A stretch of 64,000 nucleotides of DNA from Pempheris klunzingeri. Taxonomy: Eukaryota; Chordata; Actinopteri; Acropomatiformes; Pempheridae. The notes below the pieces were generated by a model. The model was given only the letters and a program-made list of their open reading frames with translations, was not told where the DNA came from and ran no database searches. A program made the translations under genes and the position numbers. How positions within the stretch are numbered: position 1 is the stretch's first letter; each line of letters begins with the position of its first letter. Shown piece after piece: positions 13,252 through 25,440 of the stretch. Where the stretch lies: NCBI RefSeq assembly GCF_042242105.1, contig NC_092017.1, positions 14,983,932-15,047,931 on the forward strand, given 5' to 3'.

Positions 13252-14143
13252 AGAGAGAGTAGTAGGAGTGGAAAATGAGTGGTTTTACAACAGCATAAAA
13301 ACTCACAGTACTACTAGTGAATACTTCAACAGCTGACTGGTGGTTTTTGGCCCCATTGTAGACATGAAAGGAACACACATATACACACACTCACATATAT
13401 ACACATATACACAATTATTTTTCTAACTGACCCCAGCTGAAAGTTGACAACCTCGGGAGCAAAAGTATTTTTAGGCAGGCGTTAGTCTCGGCTGCCAAAC
13501 GGCGCAAAATATAGCGTTGCTTCTTCTGGTCTTACTCGTTCTCGACTTCATCTCCTTCTTTCCTTTTGAGTGTGTGTGTGTGTGTGTGAGAGAGTGAATG
13601 TGTCCTGCACTGTGTCACTTTGTTAATCCCTGCATTTTTGCCACTTCACTTCACCTCTCCCCTCAAGCCCTATTGTCTTGGGAGAGAGTCGACCAGCGTC
13701 AGGGTAGAACGCCTGCTTAACAAGCTGGAAATCTGAGCTTTTTTCCACGTCTGCTGTAATTAAACATAAAGGCAGTTGGCAGCAGGATGGTAGCTACCGT
13801 AACTGAACTGAGTTCATACGGATGCGGCCCCTTGATCTTTCATAGCCAGCCTGTCTGTCTCCAGAAAACCTACGCTACCATGGAGACAGCGGTCCATACC
13901 AGCAGCTTCATAATGCTAAGCCCCCAGCTCCATTATATCCAGCTGTTTACTGTAGACACAAGTCACACATAAGCCTTCTGCTTCTCACTTGCTTCCGCTC
14001 AGCTTTACTTTAAAAAAAGTTCTTGGCAGAATAAAAAGGAGCTTGTTTGGAGCCGTTTCCTGTATTCCTGACAGAAAAAAAACTGTCGGTTTGCTTTCTT
14101 GGCTAAAAGACTTAAGGGGACAAAAGTGTGTTGTTCCAGTCTA

Positions 14144-14445
14144 GCTTAAAGCAATAGTTTGAGATTTTGGGAAAGAGGCGTCTTTGCTTTCTTGGTGAGA
14201 GTTAGACAAGAAGATAATAGTGAATATCATCTGGAGCCTGGAGACGGTTAGCTTAGCTTACACTGGCAACAACTGGTTATTTTGTCGCCTTCAGACAAAG
14301 TCAGGTTTTGCCCCCCCCCCCCCCCCCCCCCCCCCCCCATTTGCAGGCTTTGTGCTAAGCTAAGCAAACTGGCCTCATGCTGAACATATGAATGAAGGTG
14401 GTATCAATCTTCTCATCTAAATCTGGGCAAGAAAGTGAAAAACTG
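14144..14445. mobile_element. Hairpin-type MITE with a poly(C) centre
   Basis: The left arm (from TTAAAGCAATAGTTTGAGAT) and the right arm (to about 14445) are imperfect inverted repeats. CTTTCTTGGTGAGAGTTAGA on the left answers TCTAAATCTGGGCAAGAAAG on the right, and GTTAGCTTAGCTTA answers GCTAAGCTAAGC. A run of 28 C residues (14311-14338) lies between the arms. This matches a widespread teleost repeat family from memory. The arms could fold back over most of the element. Confidence 0.65.
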
Positions 14446-15174
14446 GAAACGCTGCATAAGTGAACTGTTGATATAAGTGTGGCGATTTGTTTGCTTGGAT
14501 AATACTCTGGAAATTTATGGCAATGGGCTGAATTAAACCATTAAACCTTTAGCACAACATAATCAATGACTTTAGGACAGACGTGCTTTGTGGGAGCTCA
14601 GTGAACGTAGTCATCTTAATAAATGCGTCATTTTACTTTAAAATCTCAATACGCCCATTAAGATGAAACCTTGAGACCATCAATAAAAAAAGATGGAGTG
14701 TGTGCTTTTTTAATACAAATTCAATGACCACAGCAGATATGAACCATTTTCAGATGATTGCATCAGTGCTAAAATAAGAACACAGGACAGGAAACTTAAA
14801 ACTAGTTCTACCACCATCGAGCACATGTAAAAACACCTGCAAACCCTCAGAATATCACTGCATTACCTAATCTTGTTCCAGCTACAAGCCCTTCATGTCT
14901 CCTTCCTCGCCCTGCGCGAAAACCAGAAAAAAAAAAAAAAGTATCCTCTCCCACATAGCTGTGAAAACTGCCACCTGACGTACCTTCAGGCAGCTTAGCG
15001 TGAGCAATTCTTCGCTTCTACGGTATATTACATTTCAGTTGATCATCTCCACATCCTTCCTTCTCGTCCTCCCCACATCCTCTCCTAAATTCCTGATAAG
15101 ATCACTGATATGACTGTTTTTACATTGAGCAGAACAGAGTGCTCACACTTCTGTCAGCACACGCAGTGCTGCAG

Positions 15175-15958
15175 AAGGTTTTTATTATCTCTTTATCCTG
15201 TGAAGCACATTGAAGAAAGTGCTACATGGATAATGTATAACCTTTTGGAAGCACAAAAAAAAAAAAAAAAAAAGATATATGTTGGCAATTTTGGGGTTAA
15301 ACTAGGTTTTCAGTCATGTCAGGCTGAGATCTTAAGTGGTGCATCACATATACACAAGCTAATGAAGGGCATGTTTCATCTCTTATGTAAAAGTCGCTGA
15401 AAGCTCCGTGGGCTCCTCTGGCACCGTATGTTAATCACCATGTGTCACATCACCTTTTTTACACCTATTAATAGCTCCCCATAATGGGCAGTCACACCGG
15501 GCTGTCCCTGCAGAGCACCCTGCCCACTCACCTTTCTGGCACTACAAGCACAGACCTGATCCCGGCCTCTCCACCTCGCTCCTGTCAGTGACGGAGGTCT
15601 TGTGTTGTAGCTCTCGCTCTGTAATTACCAGCACCGCTGACATTCCTCCTGCTCTCTAAACCAGGACTTCACTATGTTTGTCCAACACCCAGCTGTCACA
15701 GCAACTAGATAATGTGTAACTGTAACCACTAGCAACCCTGAAAACAGTGAGGGGTTTTTAAACTGGCCTCGTCCGGTTCAAACCCACACTCACCTGGGAA
15801 GATATTTTTGCTTCCATAAAGTGAGTTCCAATATATTACCCGACAATGCAATTGACACTATGAATAGCACGTATAATTGACATCTTGTTTGTTTGTGTCA
15901 GTTTGAGGGAACTACAATTACTCACCGTAAAAACCTCAGAGAGTCAGTGCGTCTGTCT
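15175..15958 (-). other. Probable 3'UTR of the ENC gene
   Basis: Downstream of the stop codon at 15959, the first convincing AATAAA on the minus strand is at about 15181-15186 (TTTATT on plus). That would give a 3'UTR of roughly 0.8 kb. The inner part (15420-15680) is fairly GC-rich and reads like conserved sequence. The poly(A) assignment is inference. Confidence 0.4.
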
Positions 15959-17819
15959 CTATGCTGAGAGGTACTTCCATGTGCTGACGAAGGCAGTGGG
16001 AATGAGTGAGTAGGGCACGCTGGTCACACTGTCCCAAGAGTCCGACGATGGATCGTAACAGTCTAGTGTCTTACACCTCTGAGCCCCGAAGTACCCGCCG
16101 ACCACGTATAGTCTGTTTCCTGATGCCACTGCATGGCAGCTGATCCGTTTGGCTGTCACGTCACCAAACTTTGACCACTGGTACGTCTCGCTATTGAACC
16201 GGTAAGCAGAGCTGGCTGAGAATTCAGTGTCGCCTCCGATCACCACAACATGGTTTCCGACCACAGCCGCTGCGGTGTAGCGCCAGAGCTGTGGACAAGC
16301 GGCCGGCACAGACCACCGGTTTTGGCAAGGGTCAAAGCACTGCACTTTGGGGTATTTGTCTCTGTTTACACTGGTGCCCCCAAAGGCAAAGAGTTTCTTT
16401 TTGGCACCAACAACGGCAGCGTTGCTCACCCCCTCTCTGAGCGGAGCCACCAGAGTCCACTTATTGGTCTGAGGGTCGTACTGTTCCACCTGTTTGAGAG
16501 ACACAGACGGAGATGCCGGGAAGGATCCTGCAAGGGAAGTGTGCCCTCCCACGACATACAGCATGTGGTCAAGCTCCGCAGCCCCATGTCCAAATCTGGC
16601 TACCAACATCGGTGCAGCTTTGGACCACTCGTCGTGTAACGTGTCGTAGACCCAGACGTCTTTGGAGGCCCCGTTTTCAGAGCCCCGGCCTCCTGTAACA
16701 TAAACCTGACACACACACACAGAAATCACAGTTAGAGAACACCTACACAGTAGTACGGAAAATATGCACATATTCAGGTATAGAACGCACACATACCTTG
16801 CAGCCAATAGCACAGGCGCTGCATTCTTTCCTGGGGCTGGGGATGTCTGTTTTGGGAGTGATCTCTTTCGTCTTGTTGTCGATCATGTAGACTTTATCGC
16901 ACATGAAAGTCTGTCCTCCCAGCAGCAGTAGGGCCTGGCTAACCTTCCTTGGCCGGGCACAGAACCCCGTAACAATACCATCATTCTGGAGGATCCTCAT
17001 TTTGCACCGCACGGCATCTTCAACAATCTCCCGACCCACCTTATGGCACATCACCAGCTCCTCTGAGGCAACGTTCTTCAGCAGGTATGTTTCGGGGAGC
17101 AGCGCCAGGCGGACACAGCGCAGCAGTTCGGGCAGCTCGCTGTGCCGGTGCTCCATGTTGGCTTTGACCCAGTCGATGACAGCCTCGTACACCAAGCTCT
17201 CGTCCTCCACCTCCAGCTCCTCACTGAGGATCAGCTCCTGGACTTTGTCTCTGGGCAGGCTGAGGAAGTCCTCCGTCTTGAAGAGAGTAGCAAAGTTTGC
17301 CAGGCACATCCTCCACGACAGTTCGTACAGTCTCTGGCACTGGTGGGCATCTGACAGCAGCATCATCCCCAGGCAGTTTGACTGGTGGAGATTCTTTTCT
17401 AGAAACTCTGCCGCCGCGTCTCTGATGTCGTGAAACTGAAGCATGTCGCCGGCCTCCAGGAGCGACTCTGCATTTTCCTCGTTGATGATGACTCGGGCCG
17501 AGTAGGCATAGTCTAGCAGGAGCTCCAGCACCTCCGGATGGAGCGAGTCGTGGAAGTTGACGTCATCGTCGCGGCTCTCCCTGAGCCCGCCACTGAACAT
17601 GGCCTCGAAGTATCGGCTGCATGAGGCCAGGACGGCCCGGTGGCAGGGGAAGGATCTGTTTCCGGCCTTCAGGACAACGTCTGTGAAAACTTTGCGTTTG
17701 CGTAGCAGGTTGAGCTGAGTCAGCAGGCTGTCTGCGTGGGACGTCTTGTGGAAGAGCTGGATATTCATGGACCCGGAACTAGAGCGAGATTTTCTGTTTT
17801 CGTGGTTACTGACGGACAT
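15959..17819 (-). CDS. enc3: Ectodermal-neural cortex family BTB-BACK-kelch protein (probable ENC3)
   Basis: Two coding exons: 17819-16797 (341 codons, donor AAG|GTATGT) and 16705-15959 (248 codons plus stop, acceptor TGTGTCAG|GTT). Together they encode 589 aa, the length of vertebrate ENC1. Residues about 36-143 are the BTB domain (FTDVVL...FPCHRAVLASCSRYFEAMFS), about 148-250 the BACK domain, and about 295-589 six kelch repeats, ending in the ENC-family tail SLIPTAFVSTWK. The MSVS start and the RKSRSSSGSMN segment are family hallmarks. ENC proteins are actin-associated CUL3 ubiquitin-ligase adaptors studied in neural and adipocyte differentiation. The sequence sits between ENC1 and KLHL25 (ENC2) as I recall them, and its neighbours are human 19p13 orthologues, where neither ENC1 nor KLHL25 lies. 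That favours the third paralogue, ENC3. CTCCTCCAG|ACCTG just upstream of the ATG implies a spliced non-coding 5' exon. Family certain, paralogue probable. Confidence 0.95.
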
Positions 17820-19339
17820 CTTGAATCAGGTCTGGAGGAGAAAATGGAGGATTAAAAAAATATAAATAAGCACAAGTAGAAATAGCTGCCTCTTTTTCTG
17901 TGTTTGATTCAACAGTTTATGACATTTAGACAAGAGGGAGAGATTTTATGCAGGTCATGCACCCTCCTTTTGATGTGAACGCTACCATAAACACCTCCCA
18001 TTTTATGATGAAATAAAGCTCACAATGCCAACAGCTGATGAATGGGTAGTTCAGAAATAAAATACTCATATCAGTACAGTTGGGCACAGCGGAAATGAAA
18101 TGAACTTCAGACTTTAGAGATGAAAGGGGATCAGATAAGGAGCCCTCCCACAGAAAAAACAGTGTGTGCACAGAGATTTACAGTAGAAAACACATTTAAC
18201 GGAGCCAAGACTCAATTCTCAAAACATTGACCGACTTATAACACAACCTTCCTTCTGTAATTAATGACAGGCGAGGACAGAACACCTGGGTGTGTAGTCC
18301 TATATCACATCTTCCCAGCCCTATAAACATGTCAGGGCTGTGAGTCACCTCCAACCACAGCCTGAGCCAAGAAATTCCTGCTAGCTTGTTCTGCTCCTCT
18401 GCTGGCTCACATGCAAGATGGTGCCAAAGGCAAAGCTTTCAAGCCCACATCAGATGCGACACCCCAGACCAGCTCCTTGAGGATAAAATTATGTAACCAG
18501 TGTGCAACAGATGAAAAGCCCCAATCTTTCTTTTGATCATCCACATTGCAGCCTAGTGGAATCAGACAGGCCTGCAGCCACTGCATGAAGTGGGAGGCTG
18601 GAATTAAAATAAAGTTTTATTGAATTCAAATAAACATAATTATGCAATAACATGCAAAAAAAATTGTCACGCCTTCACCTCGGTGTGGAAGTAACCTGGT
18701 AGTAATATTCATGGCATATCACAGTCGGTTAATAAAGACAATCCAGAGCTTGAAAACGACCAAAAAAAAAAATATCCTCCGCTTAAAAGCCTCTATTGTG
18801 TCCAAGCAGATAAATTTAAGTCGGCTATTCAATCCCTCTGAAAGGGGGACGGTGGACTTCCGTGGAGGGACTCAGCGTGAAATCCAATTCGTTTTGTGCA
18901 GTAAATGTGAAACTACGGTCAGCACTTCAGCATGCGCTCAACTTTCCTCCCAAGTTAGCAGCAGCCTGCTACAATGAGCACAACATCAAAGGATCCGATG
19001 TTACAGCCTGTAACTAAACTCCTCACATTTCGGAAGTTGGACAAAAGTCAAACACGCACGTATCTCCGCGATCGATACTTCAGCGGGATCAATGCTTACC
19101 CCGATAGGCGCAACGCTGATCCGGATTCCTTTATCTCGGTTGCAACTTGTTCCGTCGTTTGATTTGCGTGAAGTTGTGGCACAAAATTAGACGAATCAGC
19201 CTTCCGAGTTCACACCCGCATCGTGTGTTAAACTGCCAGGAAATGGTTCAGCCATTTGTGAGCGACGCGAGGTGAGAGTTTGTTTGAACGCGTTCAAATA
19301 AACAAAAGCGTAACAAAACAAAAAAAAAGTTAGTAGCTG

Positions 19340-19470
19340 GGTTTGTTCTCGGGAAGCCACGCAGCCTGCAGGAGAGACACGAGCGGAGCGCAGAGAAAGA
19401 GCTCCGACAGCCGGAGTGTTGGCTCTGGCTCCTCCCCCGCCTCCTGCTATTGTCCAATGGGCTCAATCAC
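19340..19470 (-). promoter_or_regulatory. Candidate promoter / 5' exon of the ENC gene
   Basis: The coding exon has a 5'UTR splice acceptor at about 17832-17833, so transcription must start further upstream. Here a GC-rich stretch on the minus strand combines an ATTGG (inverted CCAAT) box at about 19455, a GGGGGAGGAG Sp1-like tract and a purine/pyrimidine-rich leader. No TATA box is obvious. Placement is inferred from composition and distance; the donor of the 5' exon was not fixed. Confidence 0.35.
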
Positions 19471-19496
19471 CGCAGCCCAGGCTCCCTGCACCCCCC

Positions 19497-19542
19497 ATCC
19501 CATCCCACCCCATCCCATCCCATCCCATCCCATCCCATCCCA
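19497..19542. repeat. (CATCC)n pentanucleotide repeat
   Basis: About nine tandem CATCC units next to the candidate ENC promoter, so length changes here could affect it. Confidence 0.9.
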
Positions 19543-22337
19543 CTGCCTTCAGGGTCAGTGCACATCAGCATTTTCAAATATCTTTGTCTTAGAGAAGATG
19601 CGACACACCTGTTCGCTCACAGAGGCAAAACTCTAAGTTTGCTGCTATCAAACGTTTATTTGCACAACACATTTCAACAAGCCAATTTAAAAGGGATTTG
19701 CATGAGACATGAAAAGGCAAGCTAATACAGGGTAATATAAAAAGATGCAAAAATAGAATAATAGAAAGGAGTAAAACATCACATCAAATAAGAATAAGAC
19801 AAAACAGAGTAAAAAGAAGAGAGATTAATACGATATTAACGAATATCTCTGATTTTTTTAATTTGATATAAAGTAACGGATAAAAGAAATAGTTTTAGCA
19901 TGGATTTGGTATAAGTGAGAGTTGGATTTGCCCCCAGTCGGAGCAGACTTAGTTCCAAGCATGTGGCTTTACGTCTGAATCATTTTTGAATGATCTGAAT
20001 TAGTAACGCTGTCTGAAAAATGCTGCTGACAAACCTGGAGCTCTGAATGCCATTTCCACACTGTTAGGAATGCAACTGTGGGGGAGAGATACGCAGCTAT
20101 AGTGAAGCCTTCATTTTCATTTGCTGGCCTAAAAGTAGTCACATTTAAACATGTTGAGTTTTAAAAATCTGGAATCAGCTCATAAAACACTGACTATCCA
20201 CGAGTTTTTGACATGACCTCAGTGTCCTCGGTGGTAGATCCAGCAGTGCGTGTCTGAAACTGAGCAAGCAGGAAAAACAGACTCTTCTTATAGGATGTAC
20301 GCACTCAGATATTAATACTGAGAACACAGTCATCAGGAATATTGATTAGCGTCTCTGCAGAGATGCCAGACACAGCACACTCCTCTCTCTGCTTGCCAGC
20401 TCCATGTACCCAACAGTCTTAATGATCATATGATGGCAGGTTAAAGTCCCTCAGAGGACCATGAGATTGTTTCTCTAGCTGAATTCCAGGCATTTTCTGA
20501 AGGATTTAAGCACTCGTGAGAGTACAAGGACAAGTCGGGTCAGTCAAGAACCGGACAAATTTCTGTGCATTTTCCTTGTATTTGTGAGTAATAGAAAAAA
20601 GTATTGAAGCACTTTCAAGAAATACAGAACAGAATCAAGAATGAAGTCTGTTTTCTGTGCAAGAGGCTTTGTTGGGGCATGTTCCAACTTGTCTGCAGGT
20701 GTAATTAATGACAGTAACAATGGCTTGATTCCATTTAGGTGTGCCAGATTTAAGGGCCCTGCTGTTGTGTATGCTGGGACTTTGTCTAATGGGGACATTT
20801 AAATGCAGCAGAGACATTGTAACTGTCAATAGTTTTCATGCAAGTCAAGTCAAGACAAGTCAAAAGAGGCCCCGTTGAACGATAGTCACACGCAGACAAG
20901 TGGATATCAAAGATATATGTGAAACAGTTAATGCACCAGTGATAACTAGAATATTTCAGGTTTCATTTTCAAACAATAGAGACTCCGTCTCAAAACTGAC
21001 TGACTGCTGGAGACTGATCTCCAGCACCACAAACACAACTATCGGAGTCGACGCCACACTGCTCAGGTTTCCCCTCCCTCTCTCTCACTGCCTCTTACTG
21101 TCACTCAGCAGCTGCTTTTGAAGATTAAAAGCTGGTGCGGTTTCTGTCTGAGTTTCTGTGTATGCGAGCGTGTGTGTGTGTTTGTGTGTGTTTTTCAGTC
21201 CGCTTTCCTTTCATCCACTATTTTCCTATTGTTTCCTCACGAGGGATTTAAATTTGCCTGCTACTTATAATTCAAGTCTCCAAAATATTTTTTGTTACAC
21301 TTGAAAGCCCCAAAATAACTATGAACAGTCTGAAACCTCAAAGTTTGACACCATAAACACACTCACGAGTAATTCACATTTTCATAACCTTTGTTGCTGG
21401 TGCTTATTGAGGCCTCCCTTGTAGCTGGCTGGGCCAAATGCTTTCATACACACAAGTGTGCCTTGAGGAGATTAAGAATTTAAGAAGATTAGATTAATGA
21501 ACTCATGATTGTAATCTAGGGTTAATTCATTTTGCTGCACTTTAACCCAACCTTCCCTTCCCCCCTTTCAGCCCGGTGGCTTGAAGCCAGACTGGTCTCA
21601 TGTGTACTGTATGTGTGTGTATGTTTGCATGTGCTTGGGCGCAAGCATTGTTAAACTGGTCATTAACTAGTCTTAGGCAGGCACGCCACTAATCAGAGCC
21701 CCCACAATTATTCCTAAATGCCCCCAGCATTGCAACAAGCCACTCACAGACTGTCTGTTTGGATGACAGTAACGGTCAGTCCATTGTTGCCTGCAGACTC
21801 ACTGTACCACATATTTGTTCCCTCAAGGCAGGTGGTCTCCTCAGTGAGGTCATCCTGTCTGAAACATAAGGAGAGGGGTCTTCGGAGGGGGTCATCCTCA
21901 CGCCCAAGCCTCAGCACCAAACAATGCAGAGGTTCTTATGACTTTCTATTTATGTTGTTGGCTCCAGCTTTGCACATAGTTACCCAGGCAAGCTTACAAG
22001 TTTAGTTTCTATTGAAAATTGTATCTTATTTTTCCAATTACACAGGCAAGTTGGCTGACAGAGCAATCTGTAATAACTCAATTGGAATGGCAGGAAATAT
22101 GAATACAATATAATTATGCAGTGGATACAGGGAATATGGGATATCTTGAATAAAATGATGCACAGTGGATGCATATTATTCACTTTTGAATCAAATTTAG
22201 TCTCCAATACAGCCTGCTGTGGAGGATCAGGATGAGATAAATGGTTGTTATGATGTCTGGCAAATAAATGCAACCCCCCCTAGCATGTCTTAGAATGACA
22301 TATTATGTAGAAAACTTTATAGATCTACTACAATGCA

Positions 22338-22413
<76 letters not shown>
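22338..22413. repeat. (CTAT)n tetranucleotide microsatellite
   Basis: About 19 perfect CTAT units, translating as an Ile-Tyr-Leu-Ser pattern. Such long perfect tetranucleotide runs are usually highly variable. Confidence 0.95.
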
Positions 22414-22538
22414 TGTAAATGTGTGCACTACTACACTACTACACGATTTTACCAATAGTTATCTGTGGTATAACTAGTGTGTAGTGTATCTGTACTTGAA
22501 AGTCCAAATTGGACAATAATTCACTCATCAGAGATGTA

Positions 22539-22640
22539 GACTCTAATGTTACTCTAATGTTAATAATAGACTCTAATGTTACTCTAATGTTAATAATAGA
22601 CTCTAATGTTACTCTAATGTTAATAATAGACTCTAATGTT
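22539..22640. repeat. 30-bp minisatellite
   Basis: Three perfect tandem copies plus a 12-bp partial copy of a 30-bp unit starting at 22539, 22569, 22599 and 22629. Each unit contains an internal TCTAATGTTA duplication followed by ATAATA. The perfect identity between copies points to recent expansion. It ends about 385 bp before the timm13 start codon. Confidence 0.95.
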
Positions 22641-22859
22641 CCTAGACTGTAAAACACAGTGGAGTAACATCTCCACCACGTGGCAGACAGGCGCGCCTTC
22701 TCGCACGTGTGTTATTGGTAGGGTGTAATCAGTGCTGACAAGCCGTCTGTGTCTCATAAGGATCATAAAAACAAGTTTAAATATATCACGTTGTAAATGT
22801 GTTTGGCTGCAGTGTATTTATTGCACTGTCTGAAACTCGATTGTGTCCAGTCTACCAAA

Positions 22860-23024
22860 AAAAAACTACATTTCCAATCCCCTATGCGGAAATGACGTAT
22901 CCAGTCTTCCGCCGCTGTCAAGGGCATCGAAAACTTACGTTAGCCAAAGCTAGTCGTAGCTGTCCGCACGTGCATCCAGAGAGGGTCTATAAAGGTGCAG
23001 TTTTCGGTAAAGTGTCCGGTAGAA
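22860..23024 (+). promoter_or_regulatory. timm13 promoter region
   Basis: Immediately upstream of timm13 lie an ACTACATTTCC element resembling the ZNF143/Staf site, GCGGAAATGACGT (overlapping ETS and CRE half-sites), an E-box-like CACGTG and a TATAAAG at about 22988. ZNF143 and ETS sites are common in promoters of nuclear-encoded mitochondrial proteins. The TATA-like box is only about 35 bp from the ATG, which would leave a very short leader, so it may not be the functional element. Confidence 0.5.
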
Positions 23025-24067
23025 ATGGACGGGTTCGGCTCAGACTTCTCAGCAGGTGGCTCAGGCGGTAAAATGGACACTGGCACCATCATGGAGCAGG
23101 TGAAGGTCCAGATCGCGGTGGCTAACGCTCAGGAGCTGCTGCAGGTAAGTCAATGGACACGGCTGCTAAGCTAGCAAGACTAACAGAAAACTTAGTGGCG
23201 TTTATTAGGGATGGTTTTAGCAGCTTTATTTGTGTATTGCCACAATAAAGAAATGTGACCACTGACTGTTTAAAGTGTGAAACCACAGAAGTCATTGAAA
23301 TGTTCTTGACGCATCGTAACGTCTAAGAAAGGCTCTTAAAACAAATGTACGTTTAACTCAGTTCACTTCTACACACCTGAGAGCCTTTTCCGTTTAAAAA
23401 CGTCAAATAAATGTCGTGAAAATATGTTGCAAATTGGTTACTTTTGATGATAATGAATGAACAATGTCTTCATGTTTCAGAGAATGACAGACAAATGCTT
23501 CAAGAAGTGCATAGGTAAACCTGGAAGCACGCTGGACAACTCAGAGCAGGTATGCACTGGGCCACCACGAGCTCTAAGTTTACTTTCAGATGCACAAAGA
23601 CTAGAGCTGAAACTTTACACAGTGTGACAAACTAGGAAATAGTTCTAGTAATGTATGAATGGTGTTGAATGATATTGTATTAATCGTTTAAAATGTCATT
23701 CATATAAATAAATGCCCTGGTTCTAGCTTCTCATTTGAAAATTGGCTGTCTTTGCTTTCTTTTTCTCTGACCGTAAACAACATAAGCAAATTGAATATGT
23801 CAATTTAAGCTCTGGGCCATTTTAATAGGCAATTTTGATGTTATTGATCAAGAAAATAACTGGCACAAGAATTTATTATGACTGTTAGTTGTAGCTTAAA
23901 GAAAGATCCTGAATTGTCTGAGGATTGTCTCTTCAGAGTTTTTAACGTCGCTGCTTTTGCCCTCACAGAAATGTATCGCCATGTGTATGGACCGGTACAT
24001 GGACGCATGGAACACTGTGTCCCGAACATACAACTCCAGATTACAGAGGGAAAGGGCTCGCATGTGA
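23025..24067 (+). CDS. timm13: Mitochondrial import inner membrane translocase subunit Tim13
   Basis: Three exons: 23025-23144 (40 codons, donor CAG|GTAAGT), 23481-23549 (23 codons) and 23969-24067 (32 codons plus TGA). The product is 95 aa, matching the human protein length. The twin CX3C motif of small Tim chaperones is present: CFKKC encoded by exon 2 and CIAMC by exon 3. The segment [19 protein letters not shown] is nearly invariant in Tim13. In the intermembrane space Tim13 assembles with Tim8 into a hexamer that escorts hydrophobic precursors such as Tim23 to the inner membrane; the paired cysteines form two disulfides. The ATG at 23025 fits the family N-terminus. The gene is convergent with the tmprss9-like gene, as expected from human 19p13.3 synteny. 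Confidence 0.98.
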
Positions 24068-24439
24068 ACATCCCGCTATTCACCCTCCCCTTCCTCAGGC
24101 TGCTGCTGACAGCGAAGAGGAGCACAGTGCACCACAGGAATCCAGCAGCTGTGCAAAGGTGTGTCGCAGCAGCAGCTCACCATCACCTACTGTCATAATA
24201 CCTCACAGACAGGCAAGCAGAGCCTGTGGACTGTAGCCATAACAGTGTCTCTGGATATGTGGATTTCGCTCTGAGGAACAGCCCAGAATTATTTACAATT
24301 ACTCACTCACAATTATTTGTGTTTTTACATTATATAATTAATCCTCTGCTTAAGTAAACTTGCCTTGTAAAAAGCATGAAATTTATACCAGCATGTCCAA
24401 CGTTCAGGAGAATTGGAAACTTGAAATTCCCTGTTGGAG

Positions 24440-24515
24440 TGAATTTGAGTGTGTGCTAGCCCTGTGATTGGCTGGGGACCTGTCCAGGGTGTACCCCACA
24501 CCATGTGCAGTGCAT
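24440..24515. mobile_element. Fragment of a common teleost retroelement tail
   Basis: The phrase GATTGGCTGGGGACCTGTCC followed by AGGGTGTACCCC is a hallmark of a very abundant fish LINE/SINE-derived repeat (consensus remembered, not searched). Only about 75 bp survives, downstream of timm13 in a likely 3'UTR. Confidence 0.6.
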
Positions 24516-25430
24516 AAATGTACTGATCCAATGAGGCAAGCCAACTGCAGTGCTATGGCTTTTGTTTTTTGGAGTAATTACAACAGTATGTTCTTACTAC
24601 AGTGTGGCTTCAGTTGAAACACTGACACCTTTCAGCAGTCAGACTAAGGTTGAGTGTTTCTTGTCTCCAAGAGCCTGTATAATTAAGACACATGATACTG
24701 TTAACAGTAAATGGGTCTTCAACTCTCTCAGTCACTACAGTTGCTCCTTAAAACAAAGTCAACATGTTTGTTCCCTATTCTTCATTGTGTGTATGTTCAG
24801 AGAGAAACCAAAAGTTTGTGCTTAAAAAATAAGCAGCACAACTGGAGCCCTTAAGGGGCAACACAGGTTTTGCTCAACACGCTTTTACTCTAAAAGACCT
24901 ACTTAAAATCACCGGGAAGACGTGAGGAGCAACTTGATGTTTTCACAACCGTGAACCTGACATTCACTAGCCTCCAAACAGTCCTATATCAAAGTATGCC
25001 TGGAGAACAAAACTGTTTTGTCTGACCTGTTTTCTAGTTGTCACTCTATCTGCCGCCCTCCACAGTAGTGGGCTTGTTTTAGCAGGGTCTGCCTTGCTGT
25101 GCACATGGTACTGAACCCCTCTCGGCTTTGTCAGATGTCTGGGAACCACAATTTTATTTTTTTTTCCCCCTATCGTGCTTAGTTTATGTTGGGAAGTAGG
25201 AGCCAGAAAAATGTACATTTGCAACATGATTGTGAGCAAATAGATTTCTTTTTTCATGAAAAATCAATAAATCTTGTGAATCAGTGTCTTGAGTTTCTCA
25301 AAAAAAAAAAAACTGCATATCTGGAAATGAAACATCACCATGAGTTGCCTTTTATCAGACTCAAGTCAAAAGGTGAATTCCTTAAAAGCCGATTCCAAAA
25401 CCACTTTTTGATACAGAATTATATTTTACC

Positions 25431-25440
25431 CCAATAAAAC
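25431..25440 (+). terminator. Candidate timm13 poly(A) signal
   Basis: AATAAA in the context CCCCAATAAAACCC. Another AATAAA lies at about 25265. Either would give timm13 a 3'UTR of over 1 kb that approaches the 3' end of the convergent gene. Which one is used cannot be told from sequence. Confidence 0.4.

Larger units (their letters stand above)
8700..15000. other. Non-coding region between the candidate terminal exon and the ENC gene
   Basis: No exon series is visible. The region holds microsatellites (10353-10381, 13203-13251), homopolymer runs, two copies of a hairpin repeat family (about 9850-9972 and 14144-14445) and stretches that read like conserved non-coding DNA, for example 11930-12080, which has an ATGCAAAT octamer at 12019-12026. 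Reading frames of up to about 150 codons near 10.6-11.2 kb are open on both strands and lack splice or domain support. Confidence 0.5.
19560..22660. other. Intergenic region between the ENC gene and timm13
   Basis: AT-rich sequence without a recognisable exon. It contains a (CTAT)n microsatellite and a 30-bp minisatellite close to timm13 (separate entries), and short GT runs near 21170. I see no RNA gene. Confidence 0.55.

Noticed and set aside
16250-17433. Several plus-strand frames of 60-176 codons in 16.2-17.4 kb
   Set aside because: All are antisense shadows of the ENC-family coding exons, which have full-length homology and proper splice sites.
22799-23071. 90-codon plus-strand frame overlapping the timm13 start
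   Set aside because: It is out of frame with Tim13, overlaps promoter motifs and ends just inside exon 1. Tim13 in the other frame is certain.
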